64,000 nucleotides of DNA, from positions 1-64,000 of the forward strand of contig JAKSIF010000004.1 in assembly GCA_024398965.1 (NCBI GenBank), read 5' to 3'. Of the stretch, positions 30,576 through 42,915 are shown piece after piece. Position 1 is the first letter of the stretch. Every line of letters starts with the position of its first letter. The DNA comes from Fibrobacter sp. GTDB lineage: Bacteria > Fibrobacterota > Fibrobacteria > Fibrobacterales > Fibrobacteraceae. The position numbers and the translations under genes were made by a program. The notes beneath the pieces are model-generated. The model searched no databases, was not told the origin of the DNA, and saw only the letters and a list, made by a program, of their open reading frames with translations.

Positions 30576-33575
30576 TTAATAGGCTGAGACGCGAAGCGTT
30601 TTTTGGAAGGAACCGCTCTTGACGATGGCGATGTAGTTACCCTGAGGAAGAGGACTTGATGCGCCGAATTCCACCAGAGAGGAAGTACCGCCGAGGCCGC
30701 GGGAAACGTCCACCAGCTTGCCATTGACATCGAGAAGACGAACCTCGAAGCTTCTGCCTGCAGGAGCCTTTACCATGAGGGCAACAGAGGCGCGGGACAT
30801 GGGTACAGGAGAAACTTCCAAGCCAGAGACCACCTGAGTGAAAGCAATGGACGTTGTGGAATCCGCCTCCAGGCTGAACCAGTCTACGTTCATCAGGAAG
30901 GAACTTTCACCAGTATATTCAAAGCGAAGAACCTGCTCGCCCTCTGCAAGGGAGATCTTGGTTTCCACCTCGTACCAGTCGTTCCATCCCTTTGTCTTTT
31001 CAGGGTCCACCGTAAGGGTTCCCAGCTCCTTGCCTGTAGAATCCTTGACCACGATACTGCTCTTGGCATCGGCACCGGAAGCGGCTCGAACTTTCAAGTT
31101 ATAGGAACCTGCAGCCGGAACCTTGATAAGGTATTCAGACCAGTCCCCATCATTGATCCAGCCAATGTTAGGTTCGCCGGATTCATCAGGTTCAATCTGG
31201 ACGCCGTCCATTGCCGTGTAATCTTCCGCCTGGATCTTGCCCGGAATGGCAATCGCTTCAAAAGGCTGATTGGTCAACTTCAGGTTTCCATCAAACTGGT
31301 AGTTTCCGCCAGCAACCGAAGTAAAACTCTGGAGATTGCCATTGTACTCGATGTTCACCGTTTCCTTGTTACCGGCGCTTAAGCCGAGGTAAGTCAACTT
31401 GCCATCTTTCCAGGCCAAGGAATCCACGGTGATATCGCCTCGCGCCTTAAGGCCAGCCACAGAACCGCTGGACCATTTAGAAGGCAGCGCAGGCAGAATG
31501 CGAATTTTTCCGCCTTGACTCTGGATGAACATTTCGTTAATGCCCGAAACCGCGCCGAAGTTTCCGTCAATCTGGAACGGCGGATGGGCATCAAAGAGGT
31601 TGTTGTAGGTACGGTCCGGAGTAAGCAAGTTGCGAACCAGCTTGTAGGCATGATCGCCATCCTGCAAACGGGCCCACAGGTTGATTTTCCAGGCCAGGGA
31701 CCAGCCCGTGGCATTGTCGCCACGCTGGGTCAACGTGGTCTTTGCAGCTTCTGCAAATTCAGGAGTGCCGTCTACAGAAATCTGGGCACTGGGGAACATT
31801 CCATACAGGTGGGAAACATGACGGTGATCGCTACGAGGATCGTCCCAGTCTTCGAACCATTCCATCAGCTGCTTGTACTTGCCGATTTGATTGGGGGGCA
31901 GGCGCTTTACCGCATTTTCAAATTCGGCACGAAGGTCTTCGTCAACGCCAAGAATCTTGGAAGCCTCGATGGCGTTATTGAAGGCGTCGCGGGCAATCTG
32001 GATGTCCATAGTTGGGCCAAAGCAGACGTTGTACTTGCCGTGGGTATTTTCCGGAGAGTCGCTGGGAGCCGTCACCAGATACTTGTGGCCGCTGACAGGT
32101 TCTTCCACCATAGTGGATAGGTAAAATTCTGCGGCGCCCTTCATGGTGGAGTAGGCATCCTTCAGGAACTGTTTATCGCCGGTAAAGAGGTAATGTTCCC
32201 ACAGGTGGGTGCTGAGCCAGCCCGCGCCAGAGGGCCATACACCCCAGGAGCCGTCCACAGGTCCTGTGCGGTTCCAAAGGTCGGTATTGTGATGAACCAC
32301 CCAGCCCTTGTCGGTGCCCCAGATGGTCTTTGCAGTCTTAGAGCCTTGAGTGACCAGGGACTTGATCTTGTCGAACAGCGGTACACCGCATTCCTGAAGG
32401 TTGGCGGATTCCACCATCCAGTAGTTCATTTCAAGATTGATGTTGGTGGTGTACTTGCTGCCCCAGGAAGGATTCATTTCGTTATTCCAGATGCCCTGAA
32501 GGTTGGCGGGCTGGCCACCCTTACGGGAGCTGGAAATCATGAGGTAGCGACCAAACTGATAATACAGTTCTACGAAGGAAGGGTCATCGGTGGTGTTAAA
32601 ATTCTTGACGCGGCTGGAGGTAATGTCGCCGGCGTTGGACGCAGGTGTACCCAGGTTCAAGCGCACGCGATTGTACAGTTCCTGATAGTCCTTCAGGTGG
32701 GCGGATTTCAGCTGGTCATAAGTCTTCTTGCTGGCGGCATCGATGGCGGCAGCGGCGCGTTTGCCGGCGTTAGCGGAAACGTTATCGAAGGAGACAAAGT
32801 TCGTACCTGTATTCAGGATGATGTAGGCGGAGTTTGCGCCTTCTACCTTGACGGAGCCGCTACCTGCAGAAACCTTACCGCCGTCAGCCTTCACCACAAA
32901 GCGGGTTTGGAACTTGATGGAATTGATGGTTGCATCTAGAGTTAACGCATCGGAACCTACATTCTTGATGCTCTTGTTGGTATGAGGCGTTGTGAGGGAT
33001 GCGCTAAAGTTCACCTTGCCGCTTGCGTCTGCAGAAATTCGAATGACGATGACGTTGTCAGGATAGTTTGCAAAGTATTCGCGGGTATACTTGACGCCGC
33101 CAGAGGTATAAGTGGTCTTTGCGATGGCAGTTTCCAAATCCAGTTCACGGCGGTAATCTGTACCCGTGTGGCCAAAATCAAGAACCAAGTCGCCTACAGG
33201 CTGGAACTTTGCAATATCGTAAGTAGAAAGTTGACCCGTCAGCTGTTCGGCGCGATCGTAGTTGCCCGAGAAAAGAGAACTGCGGATTTCCGCCATCTTG
33301 GAATAGCCATTGGAAACATTATTGCTGCCGGGGCCGCTGTTCCAGACGGTGCCTTCGTTCAGGTTGATTACATCCTTGCTGACGCCACCATAGACCATGC
33401 CGCCCATATAGCCGTTACCGATGGGCAAGGCATTTGTAAAGGTAGTGCCGGCATCGCTATTATACCAAAGTACATGGGAAGTTTCAGGCGCAGCGGTTGC
33501 CGGGGCAACAAAAGCAGGAATGGCGAGAGTTGCAAAACTCAGACCCAAGCCGAACAGCAAATTTCTAGAAAACAT
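30576..33575 (-). CDS. GH95 glycosidase (alpha-L-fucosidase or alpha-L-galactosidase) with CBM6-like module
   Basis: A secreted protein of about 999 residues from ATG 33575 (GAGGT upstream). The N-terminal GH95 beta-sandwich opens WYNSDAGTTFTNALPIGNGYMGGMVYGG. The (alpha/alpha)6 part carries the family's active-site motifs TTNINLEMNYWMVESAN, APSDSPENTHG (acid) and PPFQIDGNFGAVSGINEM (catalytic Asp base-side). GH95 members invert alpha-1,2-L-fucosides, and some remove alpha-L-galactose from complex xylans; in this setting L-galactose on glucuronoarabinoxylan or fucose on xyloglucan are both reasonable. A divergent CBM6 follows (IPGKIQAEDYTAMDG...NVDWFSLEAD). The C-terminal domain (VRLLDVNGKLVDVSRGLGG...GNYIAIVKSG) is closest to a classic type IX sorting domain. 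No terminator was seen downstream, only the CTAGTAC dyads. Confidence 0.9.
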   Translation of the reverse strand: MFSRNLLFGLGLSFATLAIPAFVAPATAAPETSHVLWYNSDAGTTFTNALPIGNGYMGGMVYGGVSKDVINLNEGTVWNSGPGSNNVSNGYSKMAEIRSSLFSGNYDRAEQLTGQLSTYDIAKFQPVGDLVLDFGHTGTDYRRELDLETAIAKTTYTSGGVKYTREYFANYPDNVIVIRISADASGKVNFSASLTTPHTNKSIKNVGSDALTLDATINSIKFQTRFVVKADGGKVSAGSGSVKVEGANSAYIILNTGTNFVSFDNVSANAGKRAAAAIDAASKKTYDQLKSAHLKDYQELYNRVRLNLGTPASNAGDITSSRVKNFNTTDDPSFVELYYQFGRYLMISSSRKGGQPANLQGIWNNEMNPSWGSKYTTNINLEMNYWMVESANLQECGVPLFDKIKSLVTQGSKTAKTIWGTDKGWVVHHNTDLWNRTGPVDGSWGVWPSGAGWLSTHLWEHYLFTGDKQFLKDAYSTMKGAAEFYLSTMVEEPVSGHKYLVTAPSDSPENTHGKYNVCFGPTMDIQIARDAFNNAIEASKILGVDEDLRAEFENAVKRLPPNQIGKYKQLMEWFEDWDDPRSDHRHVSHLYGMFPSAQISVDGTPEFAEAAKTTLTQRGDNATGWSLAWKINLWARLQDGDHAYKLVRNLLTPDRTYNNLFDAHPPFQIDGNFGAVSGINEMFIQSQGGKIRILPALPSKWSSGSVAGLKARGDITVDSLAWKDGKLTYLGLSAGNKETVNIEYNGNLQSFTSVAGGNYQFDGNLKLTNQPFEAIAIPGKIQAEDYTAMDGVQIEPDESGEPNIGWINDGDWSEYLIKVPAAGSYNLKVRAASGADAKSSIVVKDSTGKELGTLTVDPEKTKGWNDWYEVETKISLAEGEQVLRFEYTGESSFLMNVDWFSLEADSTTSIAFTQVVSGLEVSPVPMSRASVALMVKAPAGRSFEVRLLDVNGKLVDVSRGLGGTSSLVEFGASSPLPQGNYIAIVKSGSFQKTLRVSAY

Positions 33576-33608
33576 AATGACCTCTTTTTTACCCTTTTTC
33601 ATCAAGGT

Positions 33609-33674
33609 ATAAGATACCCCTTTATTAACTCAAAAGAGTTCCTAACCGTCAAAATCCTATGGATAGATTGTCAA
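33609..33674 (-). promoter_or_regulatory. Island promoter of GH95: palindrome plus -10
   Basis: Palindrome 33660-33674 (gene-sense TTGACAATCTATCCA) and -10-like TATCTTATA at 33608-33616; spacing 55 bp. Confidence 0.8.
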
Positions 33675-33698
33675 GGCAACAACCACACATTTCCTCAC

Positions 33699-33730
33699 AA
33701 AAAAACATCCCGAATTTTCATCCGAGATGT
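33699..33730 (-). terminator. Terminator of the GH2 gene
   Basis: The minus strand shows ACATCTCGGA and TTCGGGATGT around TGAAAA, then seven T. Confidence 0.8.
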
Positions 33731-33768
33731 CCGTTATTTGGTGGAAAAACCAATATGGATTTTTAAAG

Positions 33769-37689
<3,921 letters not shown>

Positions 37690-37700
37690 TTACACCAATA

Positions 37701-37767
37701 AGAAAAATATTTCTTATCCAGCATAAAATACCCATCCCAAACGAAAATACCCTTGACATTTTGTCAA
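37701..37767 (-). promoter_or_regulatory. Island promoter of GH2: palindrome plus -10
   Basis: Perfect palindrome TTGACA-AAA-TGTCAA (gene sense) at 37753-37767 and -10-like TATTTTTCT at 37701-37709; spacing 55 bp. A better-looking TATTTTATG at 37722-37730 breaks the spacing and could be an alternative -10. Confidence 0.8.
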
Positions 37768-37799
37768 AGCCCCAATTGCCAATTGCAATTCTCGGGAAT

Positions 37800-37830
37800 A
37801 AAAAAATGCGACTCATTTCTGAGCCGCACT
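37800..37830 (-). terminator. Terminator of GH43 gene 1
   Basis: The minus strand has TGCGGCTCA-GAAA-TGAGTCGCA, a 9-bp stem with one wobble pair, followed by seven T. Confidence 0.88.
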
Positions 37831-37872
37831 CTTATTTCTAAGGAAAATTTAACTTAGCTAAATTATCTTGGA

Positions 37873-40065
37873 CTACTTTGCCACATTCACCTTGGTCATT
37901 TTCTGGCTCTTGATGCCGCGAACCATGTAGAGACCGCGAGCAAAACCTGCAGCACTCATACGCTGAGACAGGCTTTCAGCAGAACCTATACCCAGGTTCA
38001 CACGACCCATGTGCTTACCGGTCAAGTCAAACACGTCGTACTTGGAATCCACAGAAACAGAGTAGTTCACGCTGGACACGATTCCGATAGGACCATCAGG
38101 ATCAGTAGATTCACCGGGATTATTCGGGTCCGTTTCGCCTTCGCCAGGAAGCGGTTCGTCATCTTCGGCGCCCTTGCCTGCTACAAAGTTGAAGTAGTCT
38201 ACGTCAAACCAGTCGCCGGTTGCGGTGAAGCGCAAGATGTGCTTACCTGCAGGAAGCGTAACATCGGCGCTGACCTTGTTATAGTCATCGTAGTTGTCTT
38301 CGCCGGCGGCGGCCTTAGGCACTTCAATGTCGCCCGTAATGTCTTCGCCATCGATGGACAGCTTGAACTTGGAACCACCCGCAGATGCGACTGCGGCAAA
38401 CATGGTGTATTCGCCAGCCTTGGCAACGTCTACGGTGTATTCCAGCCATTCGCCTTCCTGGACATAGCCAAGGACCACGCGGTTATTGGATTTCTTGTAG
38501 AGGTCAACAGCAGGAGCATCATCCTTACGGTAGTCGCTGTCGCCGTGATTTTCGGCATCCTTGTCGCTGAAGGACTGGTTGCCACGACCTACGCCCGGCT
38601 TATCGAAATCTTCGGCCTGGATCTTGCCCGGAATAGCTGCAGCCTTGCCAGAGAACGGTTCCTGGGGAACAGCCTGCTTTGTGCTTTCGAAGAACCAGTA
38701 GTCAAACTTGAAGTTGCCTGACTTAAACACGAAATAAAGATCGCCAACACCATCTGCCCCAGTAACCGGGAAGGAATTTTCCTGCCAGTCAGTGCTTGCG
38801 GGAACGTCGATGGTAGACATCAGCGGACCTGTTGCAGAACCGGAATGAAGTTCAATCTTACCAGAACCGCCCTTGGTGCAAACTACGATATTGTCGGCAC
38901 CGTCGCTCATATCCACGGAACGGACCTTGGTCCAGGAACCCGCATTCATATTGGTAAGGAATACGGTCTTGCCTTCGACATCCACATTCTTGATAATGGT
39001 ATAGCCACCGGTCTTATCCACGGTGATGCCTTCGATCCAAGCCTTGGTTTCGGCTTCTACGCGAGTATACGGATCAAGATTCTTGATAGGCTTGGTAACG
39101 CCATCGTCTGTCATGCGGATGGTAGGAATGGTACCATCGGCACCCCAGGTAAATTCTTCCACAGCGGAAGTACGGGAATAACCGCCTGCACTGGGAACGC
39201 GACGCTGGTTATGATAGAAGAAGAAGCTACGGCCCTTAAAGTCAACAATGCCGGAATGGACCGTAAAGGCAGAACCCTTTTCGGCGCTAGGCATAATGAC
39301 GCCCTTGTATTCCCACGGACCGGTAGGAGAATCACTCCAGGAGTAGTCAATGGATTCCGGAATGCCACCGGCAGCGTAAATCATATAGTACTTCTTGCCA
39401 CGCTTGTGAATCCACGGGCCTTCAGTATACTTGCCGTTAAAGGAAGCCATGTCGGTGACCTTTTCCTTACCGTCACATTCGATCATGTTGTCCTTAAGAG
39501 GGCAGTAATAAAGCTTGGGGTTACCCCAGTAGAGGTAAGCCTGGCCGTCATCATCAATCCATACGGTAGGGTCGATGTAGTCCCAGTTGGGGCCAGCCAA
39601 GTGTTTGCCGTTCAGGGCATCCTTGAAGGGGCCTTCCTTGTAATCGGAAACTGCTACGTTAATGGCGCGGCCACCGCGGGTAGATTCTACGGTTACGTAA
39701 TAGTAGTACTTGAACTTGCCGCTGGAATCCTTACGACGGATAACTTGGGCAGCCCAGTCGCCATTCTTCTTGGCGCTGCCGTTAAAGTCACCGGCTTCAA
39801 GAATGAGGCCATTCATGTCAGTCCAGTTCACCATATCGGTGGTGCAGGAAACACGCCAACCATGCATGGTAAAGAAGGAACCGCCTTCGTCGTTACCGGA
39901 ATAGGAACAAAGGGTATCGCCAAACACGACCGGAGCCGGGTCCGGAGAATAATATGTCTGGATAAACGGATTATCGGCCATGGCATTAGCTGCAAGACCG
40001 AACATTGCAAGTCCGAAAGTAGCGGAAGCAATCTTAAGCTTTTTCATAGAACCATTCTTTCCCAT
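37873..40065 (-). CDS. GH43 enzyme with two CBM6-type modules and tail (GH43 gene 1)
   Basis: A secreted protein of about 730 residues from ATG 40065 (AGGGG eight bases upstream; ATG 40047 is also possible). After the signal peptide (ends near AANAMA) comes a five-bladed GH43 propeller. The catalytic base is D42 in YYSPDPAPVVF; the pKa-tuning Asp is in YIDPTVWIDDDG; the acid Glu is in YTEGPWIHKRGKKYY. A first CBM6-like module (about 340-465, VEAETKAWIEG...FKFDYWFFEST) and a second, island-type CBM6 (about 480-630) follow, then an acidic Pro/Gly linker and the tail (YDVFDLTGKHMGRVNLG...GLYMVRG). The layout is like modular alpha-L-arabinofuranosidases known from Fibrobacter; beta-xylosidase activity is the alternative. 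Confidence 0.9.
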   Translation of the reverse strand: MGKNGSMKKLKIASATFGLAMFGLAANAMADNPFIQTYYSPDPAPVVFGDTLCSYSGNDEGGSFFTMHGWRVSCTTDMVNWTDMNGLILEAGDFNGSAKKNGDWAAQVIRRKDSSGKFKYYYYVTVESTRGGRAINVAVSDYKEGPFKDALNGKHLAGPNWDYIDPTVWIDDDGQAYLYWGNPKLYYCPLKDNMIECDGKEKVTDMASFNGKYTEGPWIHKRGKKYYMIYAAGGIPESIDYSWSDSPTGPWEYKGVIMPSAEKGSAFTVHSGIVDFKGRSFFFYHNQRRVPSAGGYSRTSAVEEFTWGADGTIPTIRMTDDGVTKPIKNLDPYTRVEAETKAWIEGITVDKTGGYTIIKNVDVEGKTVFLTNMNAGSWTKVRSVDMSDGADNIVVCTKGGSGKIELHSGSATGPLMSTIDVPASTDWQENSFPVTGADGVGDLYFVFKSGNFKFDYWFFESTKQAVPQEPFSGKAAAIPGKIQAEDFDKPGVGRGNQSFSDKDAENHGDSDYRKDDAPAVDLYKKSNNRVVLGYVQEGEWLEYTVDVAKAGEYTMFAAVASAGGSKFKLSIDGEDITGDIEVPKAAAGEDNYDDYNKVSADVTLPAGKHILRFTATGDWFDVDYFNFVAGKGAEDDEPLPGEGETDPNNPGESTDPDGPIGIVSSVNYSVSVDSKYDVFDLTGKHMGRVNLGIGSAESLSQRMSAAGFARGLYMVRGIKSQKMTKVNVAK

Positions 40066-40091
40066 AGAGTACACCCCTAGTTTATTACCCT

Positions 40092-40158
40092 AATAAATTA
40101 CCTCTAATTAGGAATAAAATACAGCAGGGCACAAAAAATCCCATGGACAAGTTATCCA
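40092..40158 (-). promoter_or_regulatory. Island promoter of GH43 gene 1: palindrome plus -10
   Basis: Palindrome 40144-40158 (gene-sense TGGATAACTTGTCCA) and -10-like TAATTTATT at 40092-40100; spacing 55 bp. Confidence 0.83.
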
Positions 40159-40219
40159 CAGGAAAAGTGGGAATTTTTGGTCAAAAACCGCCAAAAACAA
40201 GGCTTTTCTTCAAAAAATG

Positions 40220-41884
40220 CTATTTCAGCCCGTTCGGTGCAATCCACTCTCTATAGGGATCCACCTTTTTTAGGCTTTCAGGGTCATCACAGTTCCAGAG
40301 TGGGGCCTCAACAGACCTTCTCACAATTTTCTTGTCGGAAACATCCCAATTCGGGGATGCCTGCAGCAAGAAAACCGAATAATGAACATTCACATCTTCT
40401 GGGCAGCTTCCCACCTTTACAATGTCAGTAACAAGTACAGAGTCTGCTGCAACAGAAGTCAATCCATGGCCTTTCTCCCCCACATCCTTAACCACCACCA
40501 TATAGAAGGAATGTTTGCCAGTTTTGTACTGATGGGAACTCACCGCCACGGAATCGCCCCAGAAGGGATTCTTCACCATTTCCGGGAAAAATACCCCCAC
40601 CAGGGAATCTGGCAACGGATACATGCCTTCTTCCTTGTAAGAAGCTGCCCTTGGATCTTCAGGGAATCCGTTATAGGCAAGTCCTTCTTTGTAGCCTAAA
40701 TCCGGATCGTAGAGGTGAAGAATTCCATCAACAACCGCCTCGTACACTGCAAACTGTTCAAGGTATTTCCTGGGAGTCAATGTCAACGAATCAGCCCACT
40801 CGTCATAGGCGCTGGCCTTGGTTGAATCAATCTGGCGATCCTCACGCCACTCGTCCAAATTCATTTCCTCACCGTTCTGATACCAGCACTGCTCTCGCCA
40901 AGAAGAATTTCCATTTTCATCGATAAATGACCCTCCCGCACAACTACCTGGAGCATGGTCAGGATCATCCTTAGAACTATACATTGTAGAATCTGCCATA
41001 CAGAAATCAATCAATTCCTGTTCATAAATGTCAATATAGGACTGCATGCTCTTTCCTTCGGGCAAGAAGAAAGCACAAGAAACCAGCGGACGCTCCTCTC
41101 GGCAACCATCGCCAAAATCCTTGAACAGGCCATTTTCCTTAGCACAATCATCCTTGAAATTCTGAAGGAATTCAGTGCAACTGTAGTCTAAGCCCCAAAA
41201 GCCTTTCTCTATCTTGGAGGTTCCTACGGCCTTAATGACAATGGTGTCGGAGCCAAGCACCGTATAACGCATCGATGTGACGCTACTAAGGTAGTCATAA
41301 TGGAAAATATTGTCGTATCGAGCGTTAGTCTTGTATTCACGGCTAGAATACACAGCAGAGCCACTGGAATCACTCTGCACATAGCACTCGCGGAAGCCAT
41401 CCTCACTCTTGTATCTGTATTCATGTCTGCCAGAACCCCAGCCACCATAAGGCGACACGATTTTATTGTACGCATCCACCGTTACAGTCCCCTCAGACGG
41501 TTGATCTTCTCCATAATCCCAGCTATCAGGAACGGCACCATACGAAGTATCCAACAGCACCGCAAGCCCGCCGTTCAGAATCGCGATTTGTTCATCAGTC
41601 AAATTCACCACAGGACGATTTGTAGTGAAATCTGTCTCGGAAGTATCTGGATTGGAAGGTTTAACAACAACGGTATCCGTTGCGTTAGTATCTGTCGCAA
41701 TAGGACCTGCGTTAGGAAGATCCGTAGAGCCAGATACATCAACCACTCCAGACGAATTATCATCGGAGCAAGCCATCAGCGAAAACGCAAGACAGCCCGC
41801 GGTGAACACAACTGCAAAAGTTTGCGAAGCTTTAGAACCCATGCATTTCGCACCATTGGCAAGCTCTTTCAACAACATCTTCAT
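40220..41884 (-). CDS. Predicted lipoprotein, unknown function
   Basis: 554 residues with a lipobox LMAC (C39) followed by SDDNSS, so it should be lipid-anchored. The mature part begins with a Thr/Asp-rich linker and then a globular region with many Tyr, Asp and about ten Cys; I recognise no domain. No CBM6 and no sorting tail, unlike its neighbours. ATG 41884 (AAAGGAGG four bases upstream) overlaps the stop of the TIGR02147 gene as ATGA, so the two are translated together. A matching pair exists at 62591-64000. The close pairing suggests the lipoprotein and the TIGR02147 protein work together, perhaps sensing and relaying a surface signal; that is a hypothesis. Confidence 0.7.
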   Translation of the reverse strand: MKMLLKELANGAKCMGSKASQTFAVVFTAGCLAFSLMACSDDNSSGVVDVSGSTDLPNAGPIATDTNATDTVVVKPSNPDTSETDFTTNRPVVNLTDEQIAILNGGLAVLLDTSYGAVPDSWDYGEDQPSEGTVTVDAYNKIVSPYGGWGSGRHEYRYKSEDGFRECYVQSDSSGSAVYSSREYKTNARYDNIFHYDYLSSVTSMRYTVLGSDTIVIKAVGTSKIEKGFWGLDYSCTEFLQNFKDDCAKENGLFKDFGDGCREERPLVSCAFFLPEGKSMQSYIDIYEQELIDFCMADSTMYSSKDDPDHAPGSCAGGSFIDENGNSSWREQCWYQNGEEMNLDEWREDRQIDSTKASAYDEWADSLTLTPRKYLEQFAVYEAVVDGILHLYDPDLGYKEGLAYNGFPEDPRAASYKEEGMYPLPDSLVGVFFPEMVKNPFWGDSVAVSSHQYKTGKHSFYMVVVKDVGEKGHGLTSVAADSVLVTDIVKVGSCPEDVNVHYSVFLLQASPNWDVSDKKIVRRSVEAPLWNCDDPESLKKVDPYREWIAPNGLK

Positions 41885-42708
41885 GTATCCTCCTTTGTAA
41901 CATCCTTAGTCAAAGGGAACAGTTGTAAATTCAAATGATATACCTGAGTATAGTCATCTTCTTCGGCGGCGATAGCCACCACCTTCCGACGAAAATTTTC
42001 CAGTTCACGCACAAGACGTCCATAAGTTTTAGGCGATACTCCCAAAGTAACTCCCGTCATATGGCGTTCAGAAACATCACGATCGTCAATAGCATCCGTC
42101 GCCAATTTTGACATCTGGCGGTGCATGGAGCGAAGCGCCAGCGGGATCGCCTCGGCAGAGCCCGTTACCGACTTTTCCGTCTGCACGTACGCCTCACCCT
42201 TTTTCTTGAGAAGTCCCACAGACACCATGAAATCAAGGGAGTGACGGACCTCGGCGGCACTGACCACCGGGTAGCATTTGCGGGCAAGTTCCAGAGGTTT
42301 CGCCCCCGGCATAATGGGAGCCAGTTCACGCATTACTGGATTCACCCAGGAGTCAAAATAATGGTAGGCGTCGGCATCGATGACCCGCATCCGATTTTCC
42401 TTGGCGATGTCCTGCATCCGCTGGAAGGCAGCCTTCTTTTTCGCCTCCGTCTTTGCATCCTCGAAATCCACCATGGCGGTAAAGTATTCCGCCTGGAAAC
42501 CTTCCAAACCCATGGCGCGGGACACGCTCTCTACCCCCGCCTTGCTGAGGCGGCTCTTGCCTTCGCAAACCACCTTCATATAGTTAGGCGAAGAAAATCC
42601 TGCAATCTTCGAAAATTCACGCCAGGAAAAGGCGGAACAGCGCTTGCGTTCCTCGTAAAAGTCCTGCATGTACTTTCGATAGCTGTGATATTCTACGATT
42701 TCTTTCAT
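41881..42708 (-). CDS. TIGR02147-family protein (putative regulator)
   Basis: 275 residues. The N-terminus YHSYRKYMQDFYEERKRCSAFSWREFSKIAGFSSPNYMKVVCEGKSRLSKAGVESVSRAMGL is laid out like a helix-turn-helix of the Cro/XRE type, followed by a helical domain and the C-terminal strand FRRKVVAIAAEEDDYTQVYHLNLQLFPLTK. This is the pattern of TIGR02147, a paralogous family first defined in Fibrobacter. The role is unproven; DNA binding is likely from the HTH. It is cotranslated with a lipoprotein (ATGA overlap). Its upstream region has a repeated TTTTATACTACAA word (42751 and 42820), not the island palindrome. Confidence 0.8.
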   Translation of the reverse strand: MKEIVEYHSYRKYMQDFYEERKRCSAFSWREFSKIAGFSSPNYMKVVCEGKSRLSKAGVESVSRAMGLEGFQAEYFTAMVDFEDAKTEAKKKAAFQRMQDIAKENRMRVIDADAYHYFDSWVNPVMRELAPIMPGAKPLELARKCYPVVSAAEVRHSLDFMVSVGLLKKKGEAYVQTEKSVTGSAEAIPLALRSMHRQMSKLATDAIDDRDVSERHMTGVTLGVSPKTYGRLVRELENFRRKVVAIAAEEDDYTQVYHLNLQLFPLTKDVTKEDT

Positions 42709-42750
42709 ACCTATAATTTAAGTTTTGCTTTCTATGCTCACAATAGATTT

Positions 42751-42832
42751 TATACTACAAAATCAATGAAATTAAAGAAAAATAAACAAATGTTTAAACA
42801 AATGTCAAAATTTTTAATTTTTATACTACAAT
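42751..42832. repeat. Direct repeat TTTTATACTACAA upstream of the TIGR02147 gene
   Basis: The word occurs at about 42751-42764 and 42820-42832, 69 bp apart, with AAACAAATGT-type repeats between. It could be an autoregulatory site of the TIGR02147 protein. Confidence 0.5.
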
Positions 42833-42844
42833 CCGTAGCATATA

Positions 42845-42883
42845 GAAATCATCCCGAAGTTTTAAAAAACTCGGGATGATTTC
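42845..42883 (-). terminator. Terminator of the GH141-like gene
   Basis: GAAATCATCCCGA and its complement form a 13-bp stem around an A/T-rich loop; it is strong in both directions. Confidence 0.85.
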
Positions 42884-42915
42884 GTTTCAAGATGACGTTG
42901 GCCGACTCGAAGGAC

